From Clostridia bacterium (GTDB taxonomy: Bacteria > Bacillota > Clostridia > Christensenellales > CAG-138), in assembly GCA_017541305.1 (NCBI GenBank), contig JAFXZJ010000062.1, forward strand, positions 1 through 56,443: a DNA stretch of 56,443 nt, given 5' to 3'. The position numbers and the translations under genes were made by a program. How positions within the stretch are numbered: the stretch's first letter is position 1; the number at the start of each line of letters is the position of its first letter. Below, in pieces: positions 8,915 to 17,035 of the stretch. The notes under the pieces are model-generated. The model saw only the letters and a program-made list of their open reading frames with translations, was not told the DNA's origin and did no database searches.

Positions 8915-10270
8915 ATGCGGAACTCTATTAAGGTCCTATCGTTTGCCCTCGCGCTCGTGTTCGCGGCGCTCGCCGTAGGCTGTGCGAACGAGGCGGGCTC
9001 CGAGCCCGTCAAGGGGCGGACCCTGTTCGAGCACGGGCGGGCGAAAGCGTATGACGAAAGCGGAAATATCCTGTTCATCGACAAAGAGGGCGAACCGATC
9101 GACATGGGCGGTTTCGACTATGCGGACGCCTTCTCCGAAAACGGCATACTTCGCGTGAGACGCGGCGAAAAGTGGGGCTTTATCAACGAGGACGGGAGCG
9201 TGCTCGTCGAGCCCGTATTCGATTACGCCTATCCGTATGACAAAAACGGCCTTGCGATCGTCGAGCTCGGCGAAAAATGGTTCTACCTGAACGAAAAGGG
9301 CGAACGCGCCTTCGATGCGGAATTCCAATACGCATTTGAGTTTGCCGACAACGGGCTCGCAAGAGCAGTCGCGGATGGCAACAACGGCTATATCGACATG
9401 AACGGCGAATTCGTGATCGAGCCGAGGTTCTTCCGCGCGCATGAATTCTGCCGCGGGCTTGCCGCCGTTGAGGAAAACGGCAAATGGGGCTATATAAACG
9501 GCTCCGGCGAATTCGTGATCGAGCCGATCTATTCCTCCGCGGAGGATTTTTCCGAGCAGGGGCTTGCGATAGTCGTCTCCGGAGGAAAGCACGCCGTTAT
9601 CGACATGAACGGCGAGGTCGTATTCGAGCCCGAATGCGAATTCATTGATCCCATGGACACGGCCGGGAATTATTATCGGATAAGCATCGACGGGCGAAGC
9701 GGGATCGTCGACAAGACCGGCCGCGTGATCGTCGAGCCTGAGTATGATGAGATACTCGGGAACATCTCCCCGAAGGGCAGCTTTGCCGTGCTCGAAGACG
9801 GGAAGATAGGCATTATCGGAAGCGACGGAAGCGTGCTGATGGAGCCCTCCCTCAATGCTGTGAGAAACGTTTTCTTCGACGTCTGCTGGTCCGGCTTTGC
9901 GCCGAACGGGCTCGCGGCGTTCCCCGCTAAGGGCGAATACCTTTCCTCAGGCAACGATTTCGGCTACGTCGATGAAAACGGCAGTATCGTGATCGAGCCC
10001 CGGTTCGATGACGCGCGCCCCTTCACGTGGGTAGGCCTCGCCGCGGTTCAGAAGGACGGCAAATGGGGCTTCATAAACGAGAAGGGCGAGTACGCGATCG
10101 AGCCGAAATACGACGATACCACGGGCTTCTATGCCGACGGTTACGCGGGCGTGAGCTTGGGCGGGCTGTGGACGGTCATCGACCTGAAGGGCGAAATGCT
10201 CTTTGAGCCCAAGTACGGCGAGATAGGCGAGCCGATAATTTGGGCGCCGCAGCCCGGGGATCGGAGGTAA
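8915..10270 (+). CDS. WG-repeat lipoprotein
   Basis: 451 residues. The N-terminus MRNSIKVLSFALALVFAALA runs into a lipobox (VGC, Cys at about 23), so the protein is probably lipid-anchored outside the membrane. The rest is about nine WG/KWG beta repeats such as KWGFINEDG, KWGYINGSG and KWGFINEKGEYAIEPKY, each followed by an IEP-type strand; this is the WG_beta_rep family, of unknown but probably protein-binding role. AAAGGAGG lies 8 nt before the ATG. It is monocistronic between two terminators. Confidence 0.88.
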   Translation: MRNSIKVLSFALALVFAALAVGCANEAGSEPVKGRTLFEHGRAKAYDESGNILFIDKEGEPIDMGGFDYADAFSENGILRVRRGEKWGFINEDGSVLVEPVFDYAYPYDKNGLAIVELGEKWFYLNEKGERAFDAEFQYAFEFADNGLARAVADGNNGYIDMNGEFVIEPRFFRAHEFCRGLAAVEENGKWGYINGSGEFVIEPIYSSAEDFSEQGLAIVVSGGKHAVIDMNGEVVFEPECEFIDPMDTAGNYYRISIDGRSGIVDKTGRVIVEPEYDEILGNISPKGSFAVLEDGKIGIIGSDGSVLMEPSLNAVRNVFFDVCWSGFAPNGLAAFPAKGEYLSSGNDFGYVDENGSIVIEPRFDDARPFTWVGLAAVQKDGKWGFINEKGEYAIEPKYDDTTGFYADGYAGVSLGGLWTVIDLKGEMLFEPKYGEIGEPIIWAPQPGDRR

Positions 10271-10277
10271 AACAAAA

Positions 10278-10335
10278 CCCGCAGGAGCTGCATCCGCATA
10301 AGGAAACGCACAAGCTGCCTGCGGGCGTTTTTTAT
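10278..10335 (+). terminator. Terminator between the WG-repeat and CPBP genes
   Basis: The CCCGCAGG/CCTGCGGG stem is extended by AGCT arms and followed by a run of T at 10328-10333. It separates two convergent genes and ends transcription of the upstream plus-strand gene. Confidence 0.8.
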
Positions 10336-10340
10336 TTTGC

Positions 10341-11348
10341 TTACAAGACCTCTGTCGGCTCCTCGAACCTGCCGTCGTTTGCGGGGGGCATTACGAACAG
10401 CTCTATCGCAAGGGCCGCGAGCATCACGATCGTTATGCACAGGCTGCCCTCAAGGCCGAAATCGCCGCCCGACCAGAGCGGGTTCGCCCCGCCGACGGAG
10501 GACTGGATGAGAGTTGAATTGGTGGCGGGATCGTTGCCGCTGACGGATATGCCGAAGATATTGCCCTGGAAGAAATTCCAGAAGCTGTGCATGGCGCACG
10601 CGCCCCAAAGATTGCCGCGCTTCAGCACATAGACGGCGAACACGACGCCCGTTAAGAATATGTTGATCGCGGGCATTATGCCAAAGCCCGGATTGGCAAA
10701 GTGAAGGAGCGAGAACGTGAGCGAGCTTAACACCACCGCCAGCCATATGGGGCCGCGCCTTGCGATGGACGGCATGAGATAGCCGCGGCAGAGCACCTCC
10801 TCGCTCATGCCCTGCACCATATAGCCCAAAAGATAGAGCACGAAGAGCAAGGCGTTGAAGCGGGTGAAGCGTATTTCGGTCACGCCGCCGGTGAGTATGG
10901 CGACGACCATGGTGAGCGTGATGAGGCATATGCCCATGAGCGCGCCGACAACGTATTCGCGCACGGCGTGCTTTCGCCTGAGGCCCAGCGAGGGCACGCG
11001 GCGCTTCTGCAGCCAGCGGCAGAAGAGTATGACGGTTATAGTCACAAGCACCGTGGCAAAGAGCATCACGATCCACAGCCACGCGGGCATGCTTTCGAGC
11101 AGATCGAACACGCGGTCAAGATAGCCGGAAATATCGCCCCGGCCCACGGTATCCGCGGCCAGGCCCATTATATCGCCCTCGCCGAAGAGCCATATCACCG
11201 TGCCTATCGATACGGGGATCGCCTCGATATTGGAGGCGACTATGAACACGAGCGCGAATATCAGCAGCTCCAATATCCACACCTTGCCGGGCTTGACCCG
11301 GGATTCCCTCAGCATGGGGATGTTTTTATTGATTCCGAAATGACCCAT
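10341..11348 (-). CDS. CPBP family intramembrane metalloprotease (Abi/CAAX type)
   Basis: 335 residues with about eight membrane segments. The family motifs are all present: EEVLCR (Glu183, Glu184, Arg188), FSLLH (His216) and a late HSFWNFFQG that supplies the last His. Family members include prenyl-protein proteases and bacteriocin self-protection proteins; the substrate here is unknown. AAGGT lies 9 nt before the ATG. It lies downstream of the M16 peptidase gene on the same strand, separated by a GGGGAGC/GCTCCCC hairpin at 11376-11394 that lacks a T-run on this strand, so partial read-through is plausible. Confidence 0.9.
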   Translation of the reverse strand: MGHFGINKNIPMLRESRVKPGKVWILELLIFALVFIVASNIEAIPVSIGTVIWLFGEGDIMGLAADTVGRGDISGYLDRVFDLLESMPAWLWIVMLFATVLVTITVILFCRWLQKRRVPSLGLRRKHAVREYVVGALMGICLITLTMVVAILTGGVTEIRFTRFNALLFVLYLLGYMVQGMSEEVLCRGYLMPSIARRGPIWLAVVLSSLTFSLLHFANPGFGIMPAINIFLTGVVFAVYVLKRGNLWGACAMHSFWNFFQGNIFGISVSGNDPATNSTLIQSSVGGANPLWSGGDFGLEGSLCITIVMLAALAIELFVMPPANDGRFEEPTEVL

Positions 11349-11410
11349 ATCAGATTACCTTTGATCATCTTTAACGGGGAGCGCGCGGCTCCCCTTTTAT
11401 CATTCAAGCT

Positions 11411-14266
11411 TTACGCGTCGAACACGGTCAGGCCATCGCATTCGGAAAGCCCCTTTTCGGAGCCGACCACGCACACGCAGCCATCGTTTGCGCAGGCTTC
11501 GAGCGCGGCGCAGAAGCCCCGGAGCGCTTCCTTATCGGCGGAGAGCATTTCGGAGCGCAGCCTCTTATCATACTCATAGCCGCGGCCGTTAAGCACGTCC
11601 ATATCCGCCTTTACGCCGGCGTCGGCAGGCGAAAGCAGGGGCTCGGTGCCGCCCACCGTGGAGATGACGTATTTATCGAGCGCTTCGCCGCCCGCGCAGA
11701 ATTCGAGTATGAACGCCGCCTCTTCGGAGAACACGTCAAGGCTCCTTGCGGGGCTGGGATCGCGATAGGTGTAATGGCAGATCGCGCCGTCGTCGAGCAC
11801 CCGGAGGCCCACTCCGTAAGCGCCGCCCTGCACGCGCACGCGGTTCCACAGGAAGTTAAGGCCGATTATGGTGGCCGCAACCTTCATCGCGCCGCTCACT
11901 TGGGGAACGATAACGCCCTTTTCGGCGAAATTCGCCTGAGCGGGGATCCTGACGCCCATCCTTTCGGGCAGGGGCGAATCATAATGCACCGCCTCGGCAA
12001 CGGGATCGCCCTGGGGAAGACCCTCGAGCAGATCGCAGATGCAGACGTTTTCGGTGTTGGTTATGCCCACCGTCAAGCGCGACTTTACAAACGAGTTATC
12101 GCGGATCCTCTCAAGGCAGGCGACGAGCGCGGGCGCGAGGGAATCGAAATCCGCGGCAAGGCTCTTGACGTAGTTCCTGAACGAATAGCCCGATACCGCG
12201 TCGGAAACGACGGCGGAGGAATTATAGTGCGAAAGCACCGCGGAGAAGCCCATCATGTGGCCCGCCATTATCGCGCGCTGCTTGGTGGCCTCGTCGATCT
12301 GGAGTATCAGCTCCTTAATGCGCTCGGGCTCGTCGAAGCAGGTGGTGGTGAGTATCTCGGGTATGAACTTCATCGCGGTCTTGAGGTTCTCCTCAAGCAC
12401 GTCGCAGGAGACCGCAAAGCAGGGCGTGCAGGTCTCGTGGCAGCGGGAGGACGCCTTGATCTCGAATTTCAGATGGCCTATATAGGTCTTGATTATCTTC
12501 TGCAGCTCGAATACCGAAAGATCCTCTGTGCGCACCTTGGTCATAAGCGCCGCCATGACGCCCGCCATGGGCAGCTCATCGGCCTTGAGGTCAGTGAGCC
12601 TGAAATACATATTCAGGTGCACGATGCCGTTGGAGGGCACCGCGTGGAACATCACGGGCACGCCCTTGCGGGTGCTCATCTCGGTGGGCACGCTTAAGGG
12701 CTCGGGGCTGACCTCGGAAAGCGGCAGCACGGGAAGCTTTGCCGTATCCTCGGGGGAATCGGGATTTTCCTGCCAGGCATGCAGGCGGTCGTTGAGCGCT
12801 TTGAGCTCCTCCCTTTCCTCTTCGGTCATGCCGTCGTAAATGGCCTGCGCGCGCTCGGCCTCCTCGCGCAGGAGCTGTTCGCCATAGGTCTTGGAGGGCA
12901 GCACCGTAAGGCAGGCCATGTTGTCGAAGTCGAGCAGCCCGGCCAGCAGCCTGTCGAAGCCGCCGTTTTCGATCTCGGCGCGCATAGCCTCGATATCGCG
13001 GTCGTTTTCGAGGAAGAGCATGGGATCGCCGCCGTAAAGCGAGCTCTGATAGCTCATTATGCAGCGGATGAGGCCCGCGGGCTCCTCCAGATCCTTTATG
13101 CGGAACGCGAAACGGTTGAGATAAGCGGTAAGAAGCGACTTGTCAAGGCCCTCGGAAAGCAGGCCTTTTACGACCTCCTCGGTCTTGGCGCGTATTGCGG
13201 GGGCCTTATCCGCCTCCGTATTACGCACGGTAAGCATGAGCCTTGCCTGCTCGTTATAGGTATCGCAGGAAAGCTCCACGTCCTCGCCCAGGGATGCGTC
13301 GAGTATCGCGCGCTTTAGGGGCGCGTCGTTATTATCGGTCAGCATGGAGCAGAGCACGTCGGCCATCATCGCCCTGCGCTTGTCGGCATAGGTGCCCATA
13401 AGCTTGCCGAACGAGATCATGGTGCGGTTTTCGGTGGGTTCTTCCCCGCCCACGGCATAATACACGCTTTTGCTGCCGTTCCTTACGCCCTCAAGGGGTA
13501 TGGGATGCGCGGCGTCAAGCCTTTCGCCGCCGTCGATGTATTCGCAGATGAGCCCGAGCGTCTTTTCAAGCGGCACGGCGCCGTCAAGGTATATGCGCGC
13601 GTTGGAGGGATTATAATATTTATGATACATCTCCTTGTATTTTTCGAACGTGAGCTCGGGAATGTGCACCGGATCGCCGCCGGAATTGAACCCATAGCAG
13701 TTGGTGTAAAGCAGGCTGTTCATGCCCTCCTCGAGTATATCGTCGATGCCGCTCGTTGCGCCCTTCATCTCGTTATACACGACGCCGTTTATAAAGGGCC
13801 TGCCCTCGTCGTCAAGCTCGAGATGCCAGCCCTCCTGACGGAAGGCGTTGGGATCGATCACGCAGCGGGGCGCGAAAACAGCGTCGAGATAGACCTCGGT
13901 GAGGTTCAGAAAATCGCGCTCGTTCCGGCTGGAAACGGGATAGATGGTCTTGTCCTGGAAAGTCATGGCGTTGAGGAAGGTGTTCATGGAGCTCTTCATA
14001 AGATCCACGAAGGGCTCCTTGACGGGGTATTTCTTTGAGCCGCAGAGCACGGAATGCTCGAGTATGTGGAATACGCCCGTGGAATCCTCGGGCAGGGTCT
14101 TGAAGCCCACGCAGAAGAGCTTGTTCGTATCGCCGTTGTCAAGCCAGCAAAGCGAAGCTCCCGTCTTTTCATGGCGCAGCTCATAGAAGGTTCCGGCAAG
14201 CTCTGCGCTTTCGCGCACGCGCTCGACCTTGAAGCCCTTTATCACCTGATTCAGTTCGAGTTTCAA
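11411..14266 (-). CDS. M16C zinc peptidase (presequence-protease/insulinase family)
   Basis: About 951 residues. It has the inverted zinc motif HILEH near residue 70, followed by SVLCGSKKYPVKEPFVDLMKSS and NAMTFQDKTIYP, the pattern of PreP/Cym1-like M16C enzymes that degrade peptides inside a closed chamber. The M16C-associated middle domain and the inactive C-terminal half are full length. The start is taken as TTG at 14266 because a perfect AAGGAGG (14275-14281) sits 8 nt upstream of it; an ATG at 14287 is in frame but has no ribosome site and would contain that motif. There is no signal peptide, so it is probably cytosolic. Confidence 0.92.
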   Translation of the reverse strand: MKLELNQVIKGFKVERVRESAELAGTFYELRHEKTGASLCWLDNGDTNKLFCVGFKTLPEDSTGVFHILEHSVLCGSKKYPVKEPFVDLMKSSMNTFLNAMTFQDKTIYPVSSRNERDFLNLTEVYLDAVFAPRCVIDPNAFRQEGWHLELDDEGRPFINGVVYNEMKGATSGIDDILEEGMNSLLYTNCYGFNSGGDPVHIPELTFEKYKEMYHKYYNPSNARIYLDGAVPLEKTLGLICEYIDGGERLDAAHPIPLEGVRNGSKSVYYAVGGEEPTENRTMISFGKLMGTYADKRRAMMADVLCSMLTDNNDAPLKRAILDASLGEDVELSCDTYNEQARLMLTVRNTEADKAPAIRAKTEEVVKGLLSEGLDKSLLTAYLNRFAFRIKDLEEPAGLIRCIMSYQSSLYGGDPMLFLENDRDIEAMRAEIENGGFDRLLAGLLDFDNMACLTVLPSKTYGEQLLREEAERAQAIYDGMTEEEREELKALNDRLHAWQENPDSPEDTAKLPVLPLSEVSPEPLSVPTEMSTRKGVPVMFHAVPSNGIVHLNMYFRLTDLKADELPMAGVMAALMTKVRTEDLSVFELQKIIKTYIGHLKFEIKASSRCHETCTPCFAVSCDVLEENLKTAMKFIPEILTTTCFDEPERIKELILQIDEATKQRAIMAGHMMGFSAVLSHYNSSAVVSDAVSGYSFRNYVKSLAADFDSLAPALVACLERIRDNSFVKSRLTVGITNTENVCICDLLEGLPQGDPVAEAVHYDSPLPERMGVRIPAQANFAEKGVIVPQVSGAMKVAATIIGLNFLWNRVRVQGGAYGVGLRVLDDGAICHYTYRDPSPARSLDVFSEEAAFILEFCAGGEALDKYVISTVGGTEPLLSPADAGVKADMDVLNGRGYEYDKRLRSEMLSADKEALRGFCAALEACANDGCVCVVGSEKGLSECDGLTVFDA

Positions 14267-14301
14267 ATCATTGTCCTCCTTAGACATAGTTTTACAATTA
14301 C

Positions 14302-14330
14302 ATCATACCCTCAAAACCCAATTTTGTCAA
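14302..14330 (-). promoter_or_regulatory. Promoter of the M16C peptidase gene
   Basis: Minus strand TTGACA (14325-14330), 17 nt, TATGAT (14302-14307). It diverges from the promoter of the redox-domain gene. Confidence 0.75.
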
Positions 14331-14364
14331 GGAGCGGCGGGCTGAAATATATCTCTGCGGGATA

Positions 14365-14392
14365 TTGATTTTTCTGCGCGCTCGGTTATAAT
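14365..14392 (+). promoter_or_regulatory. Promoter of the DUF1858 gene
   Basis: TTGATT (14365-14370), 16 nt, TATAAT (14387-14392), giving a 5' leader of about 55 nt before the ATG. Confidence 0.7.
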
Positions 14393-14454
14393 AAGAGCGA
14401 CAAAAATCACAAGAAAGGACGGCTTCTTTTCAAAGGAGCCCATGGAGCAAAAAA

Positions 14455-14661
14455 ATGGAGATCAACAAGAACATGACCATCAGCGAGATCATCGAGACCG
14501 ACCGCGGCATCGCCAACATACTCATGGCAAGCGGCATGCACTGCCTTGGCTGCGTTATGGCCAGCGGTGAAAACCTTGAGCAGGCCTGCGCCGTGCACGG
14601 TATCGACTGCGATCAGCTTGTCGGCACCATCAACGATTGGCTGGCAAGCAAGAACGCGTAA
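14455..14661 (+). CDS. DUF1858 hybrid-cluster-associated redox disulfide protein
   Basis: 68 residues. The fold signature is MTISEIIETDRGIANIL, GMHCLGC with a CxxC pair, then ENLEQACAVHGID. This small domain is found alone or fused to hybrid-cluster (prismane) proteins and is taken to be a redox-active disulfide carrier in anaerobes. GGAG lies 7 nt before the ATG. It stands alone between promoter and a CAGGCAG/CTGCCTG hairpin (14671-14698). Confidence 0.88.
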   Translation: MEINKNMTISEIIETDRGIANILMASGMHCLGCVMASGENLEQACAVHGIDCDQLVGTINDWLASKNA

Positions 14662-14758
14662 TGAAGCCCGCAGGCAGTGGTAATCGACCGCTGCCTGTGT
14701 TATAATAGCCTTGACGTATCCCTTTGGGAACGGAAAATCCGACAGGAGGAATATTATT

Positions 14759-15262
14759 ATGAAGAAACTGTTGACAGCGATCCTCGTGCTCGCAATGGTC
14801 ATCGCCTTTATTGGCTGCGGAAGCAAGCCCGCGGGCGATAACCCGGGCGGCAATCAGAACGATCCCGCCGGAGCCGCGGACGGCGGAAACGGCGCAAACA
14901 CCGAAACCCCCGCGGTGGGCTTCACCAAGGACGGCGAGTCCATCATATTCACCGTGGATCCCTCCATCAAGCTCGTTGAAAACTCCTGGCTCGGCATAGT
15001 TCCCGCTGGGGTCGAGTACAGGAACGAGGCCGACGCCGACGAAGCGGATATCTTCTGGGCATATCCCGAAAATATGGACAAAAAGCCCGGCGATAAGTAC
15101 ATATTCAGGGTCGGCACCGAGGACGTCGCCGGCATAGAGGACGGCAACTATTCCATGGTCCTCTGCGATAACGACGACGAGGGCAAGGTCATACTGCAGT
15201 TCCCCATCACCATCAAGGGCTCGGAGCTCACCGCCGATTTTTCCAAGATCAAGATCTACTGA
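14759..15262 (+). CDS. Small lipoprotein, unknown function
   Basis: 167 residues. MKKLLTAILVLAMVIAFIGC gives a clear lipobox with Cys at 20, followed by a low-complexity Gly/Asn/Pro/Ala linker and a compact beta-rich domain (IIFTVDPSIKLVENSWLGIVP, YSMVLCDNDDEGKVILQFPI). I do not recognise the family. AGGAGG lies 9 nt before the chosen ATG; an ATG at 14711 would place a hydrophilic stretch before the signal. TATAAT at 14701-14706 may be its -10 box. Confidence 0.75.
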   Translation: MKKLLTAILVLAMVIAFIGCGSKPAGDNPGGNQNDPAGAADGGNGANTETPAVGFTKDGESIIFTVDPSIKLVENSWLGIVPAGVEYRNEADADEADIFWAYPENMDKKPGDKYIFRVGTEDVAGIEDGNYSMVLCDNDDEGKVILQFPITIKGSELTADFSKIKIY

Positions 15263-15278
15263 TCGCAAACCGAAACGA

Positions 15279-15314
15279 AAACGGCAGCAGGCGTTCTCTT
15301 GTCTGCTGCCGTTT
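15279..15314. terminator. Bidirectional terminator
   Basis: AAACGGCAGCAG and its exact complement, with A on one side and T on the other, between two convergent lipoprotein genes. Confidence 0.85.
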
Positions 15315-15326
15315 ATTATTCTCAGA

Positions 15327-15773
15327 TCACTCCCCCGCCCAGAACGAGGCGTCCTCCTCATAGGGGGCTATGAACGAGGGGACGGGGATATCCTTCCCTA
15401 TCGTATCGAGCGCGCGGTAGAACACCGGCTGATCCATCATTCCGTTGACATACTTTTCCATTATGATATCATCGGTGGCCGTGAGCTTCACAAGGCGGAG
15501 ATTTAGGTCGTCGGGATATTCCTCCCTCACAACGTATCCTATCACCTCGCCGGTATCCTTCGCCCTCACCGTGCCATCAAGATTTCCATATAGGACGTAT
15601 TCGCGGCCGTTTATCGTGCGCATGGCGGTGCCCCTGCCGTCGGGGAAGGTGTAATACTCCTCCGCCGCCTTAACGGGGTCATCGGGGAGCGGATACTTTT
15701 CACCGAACACGCATCCAGCAGTCATTATCAGCGCAATGAGAAGCGCCGAAATAACAATGGTTTTCGATCTCAT
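15327..15773 (-). CDS. Small lipoprotein, unknown function
   Basis: 148 residues. The signal sequence ends in a TAGC lipobox (Cys at 21). The remainder is a small domain with an NGREYVLYGNLDGTVRAKDTGEVIGYVVRE pattern, written here only to mark its beta character; no family is recognised. AAGGAG lies 6 nt before the ATG. It is third in a minus-strand run after the DUF2975 and Xre genes, 29 bp behind the latter, so it may share their promoter. Confidence 0.7.
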   Translation of the reverse strand: MRSKTIVISALLIALIMTAGCVFGEKYPLPDDPVKAAEEYYTFPDGRGTAMRTINGREYVLYGNLDGTVRAKDTGEVIGYVVREEYPDDLNLRLVKLTATDDIIMEKYVNGMMDQPVFYRALDTIGKDIPVPSFIAPYEEDASFWAGE

Positions 15774-15802
15774 AATTACTCCTTTTCGGAAAAGCTGCCC
15801 GA

Positions 15803-16078
15803 TCAGTCCTGCTTAGGGCGGTATTCCAGAAGGTCGCCCGGCTGGCAGCCGAGCGCGTCGCAAAGCCTGATGAGCGTGGAGACCCTTATCGCCTTGGCCT
15901 TGCCGTTCTTCAATATGGAGAGGTTCGATATGGTTATTCCGACCTTATCCGCAAGGTCGCCCACGCGCATCTTGCGCTTTGCGAGCATCACGTCGATATT
16001 GAATATCATTTCGCCGGGGAGCGCGACCGATTCCTCCTGCATATCGTCTATCGCCTGCATGACTTCCTTTTTCTTCAT
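15803..16078 (-). CDS. Xre/YozG-type helix-turn-helix regulator
   Basis: 91 residues. The HTH lies at residues about 28-85: MLAKRKMRVGDLADKVGI, TISNLSILKNGKAKAIR, STLIRLCDALGCQPGDLLEY, as in the short YozG group. It has an unusual N-terminal extension of about 25 residues. It follows the DUF2975 gene by 9 bp, the standard pairing for these two families, and probably regulates the shared promoter at 16603-16631. GAGGTGATC precedes the ATG. Confidence 0.88.
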   Translation of the reverse strand: MKKKEVMQAIDDMQEESVALPGEMIFNIDVMLAKRKMRVGDLADKVGITISNLSILKNGKAKAIRVSTLIRLCDALGCQPGDLLEYRPKQD

Positions 16079-16087
16079 AAGATCACC

Positions 16088-16570
16088 TCAGATCGTCAAG
16101 TCGCTGTCGGTCTGCAGCTTTGCCGCCTTATAGACCAGGTGCGAGAGCCCCGCCGCCGCGATGCAGCAGGCCACCGCCGCGAAGCACGCGAGCAGGCAGA
16201 ATATGAGCATGCCGGGATGGGAATAGTTGAGCAGCATCATAACGACGTTTGCGATGAAGAAATACGCGCCGTCCGCCGCGGCGAGCACCGCGATGACCGC
16301 GAGCAGCTTGGCGTTCTGCCTGCAGAACGAGCGGTCGCGCCCGATGTTGCCCGCGATGATCCACGCCAGCACCAGCGCGGCGATTATGGGCAGCGCGGTG
16401 AGCTCGATTATAACGAGCCAGGGAACGTAAAGATGGGCGAATTCGCCGTCGCCCGCCTCGGCAAGGGGCGCGCCGACCTCGGGGATTATCCACGCGTACA
16501 CCGCGATCAGACAGAGCGCCACACCTATTATGACGGTCTTCAAAAGTATCGAAAGCGTTTTTTGACTCAT
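16088..16570 (-). CDS. DUF2975 membrane protein
   Basis: 160 residues with four membrane helices (about 10-30, 48-72, 88-112, 120-148) and the intracellular GRDRSFCRQNAKLL segment typical of DUF2975. These proteins are nearly always encoded with a YozG-type HTH protein, as here. The role is unknown; a membrane-linked signal to the HTH partner is one idea. Confidence 0.85.
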   Translation of the reverse strand: MSQKTLSILLKTVIIGVALCLIAVYAWIIPEVGAPLAEAGDGEFAHLYVPWLVIIELTALPIIAALVLAWIIAGNIGRDRSFCRQNAKLLAVIAVLAAADGAYFFIANVVMMLLNYSHPGMLIFCLLACFAAVACCIAAAGLSHLVYKAAKLQTDSDLTI

Positions 16571-16602
16571 TTGAAAAGGCTCCTTTTTGTTTTGTTGAGG
16601 GT

Positions 16603-16645
16603 ATTATACCACAGTAAAACGAGTCTGTCAACAACTATTTGTTGA
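16603..16645 (-). promoter_or_regulatory. Consensus promoter with candidate operator for the DUF2975-Xre operon
   Basis: Minus strand TTGACA (16626-16631), 17 nt, TATAAT (16603-16608), a perfect sigma-A consensus. A dyad TCAACAA-CTAT-TTGTTGA (16628-16645) overlaps the -35 box and is a good candidate binding site for the Xre protein, giving autoregulation. Confidence 0.75.
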
Positions 16646-17035
16646 TTTTCGATAAATTATTTATTAGCTAATGATGATTGTTTCATCAAGTACAGCACCT
16701 ACTAACGCCCCGACCGATTCAAGAACGAACAAGCATGGTACATTTTAATGCGCACCATGCTTGTTTTCCATTATTTTTTGTTTGCCGGAATTACCGGGTT
16801 ATGTCTCGCGGGAGCGGTACATCTTGCTTGGCTTATCGCGTTCCGCGCCTCTCGCGGCGCGGCGACGGCCTCCGAAAAATTTGCATGCATTTTTCGTCGG
16901 CCTTACGGCTCCCTTCGGTCGCTGGGTCGCCCCTAAACAAGTTGAGCGAGGGACTTACTGATGCACGGAAGCTGCCTTATTGAACTATTGGCAGCAGCCT
17001 CCGTTGATTCTTCGTATTACACGGTCAGCTTCGGA
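16646..17035. other. 390-bp stretch with hairpins, no gene seen
   Basis: It contains a strong stem ACAAGCATGGT/ACCATGCTTGT (16729-16767) with T-rich flank on the plus strand, although no plus-strand gene precedes it, and a CGAAAAAT...ATTTTTCG palindrome near 16877-16898. The GC-rich middle has short frames only. It may be a degenerate repeat or the 3' leader of glgP. Confidence 0.45.

Noticed and set aside
14266-14287. ATG at 14287 as start of the M16C peptidase.
   Set aside because: The only good ribosome site lies inside that longer frame and points to the TTG at 14266.
16646-17035. A small RNA gene ending at the hairpin 16729-16767.
   Set aside because: No promoter with good boxes and spacing was found upstream on the plus strand; left as unassigned.
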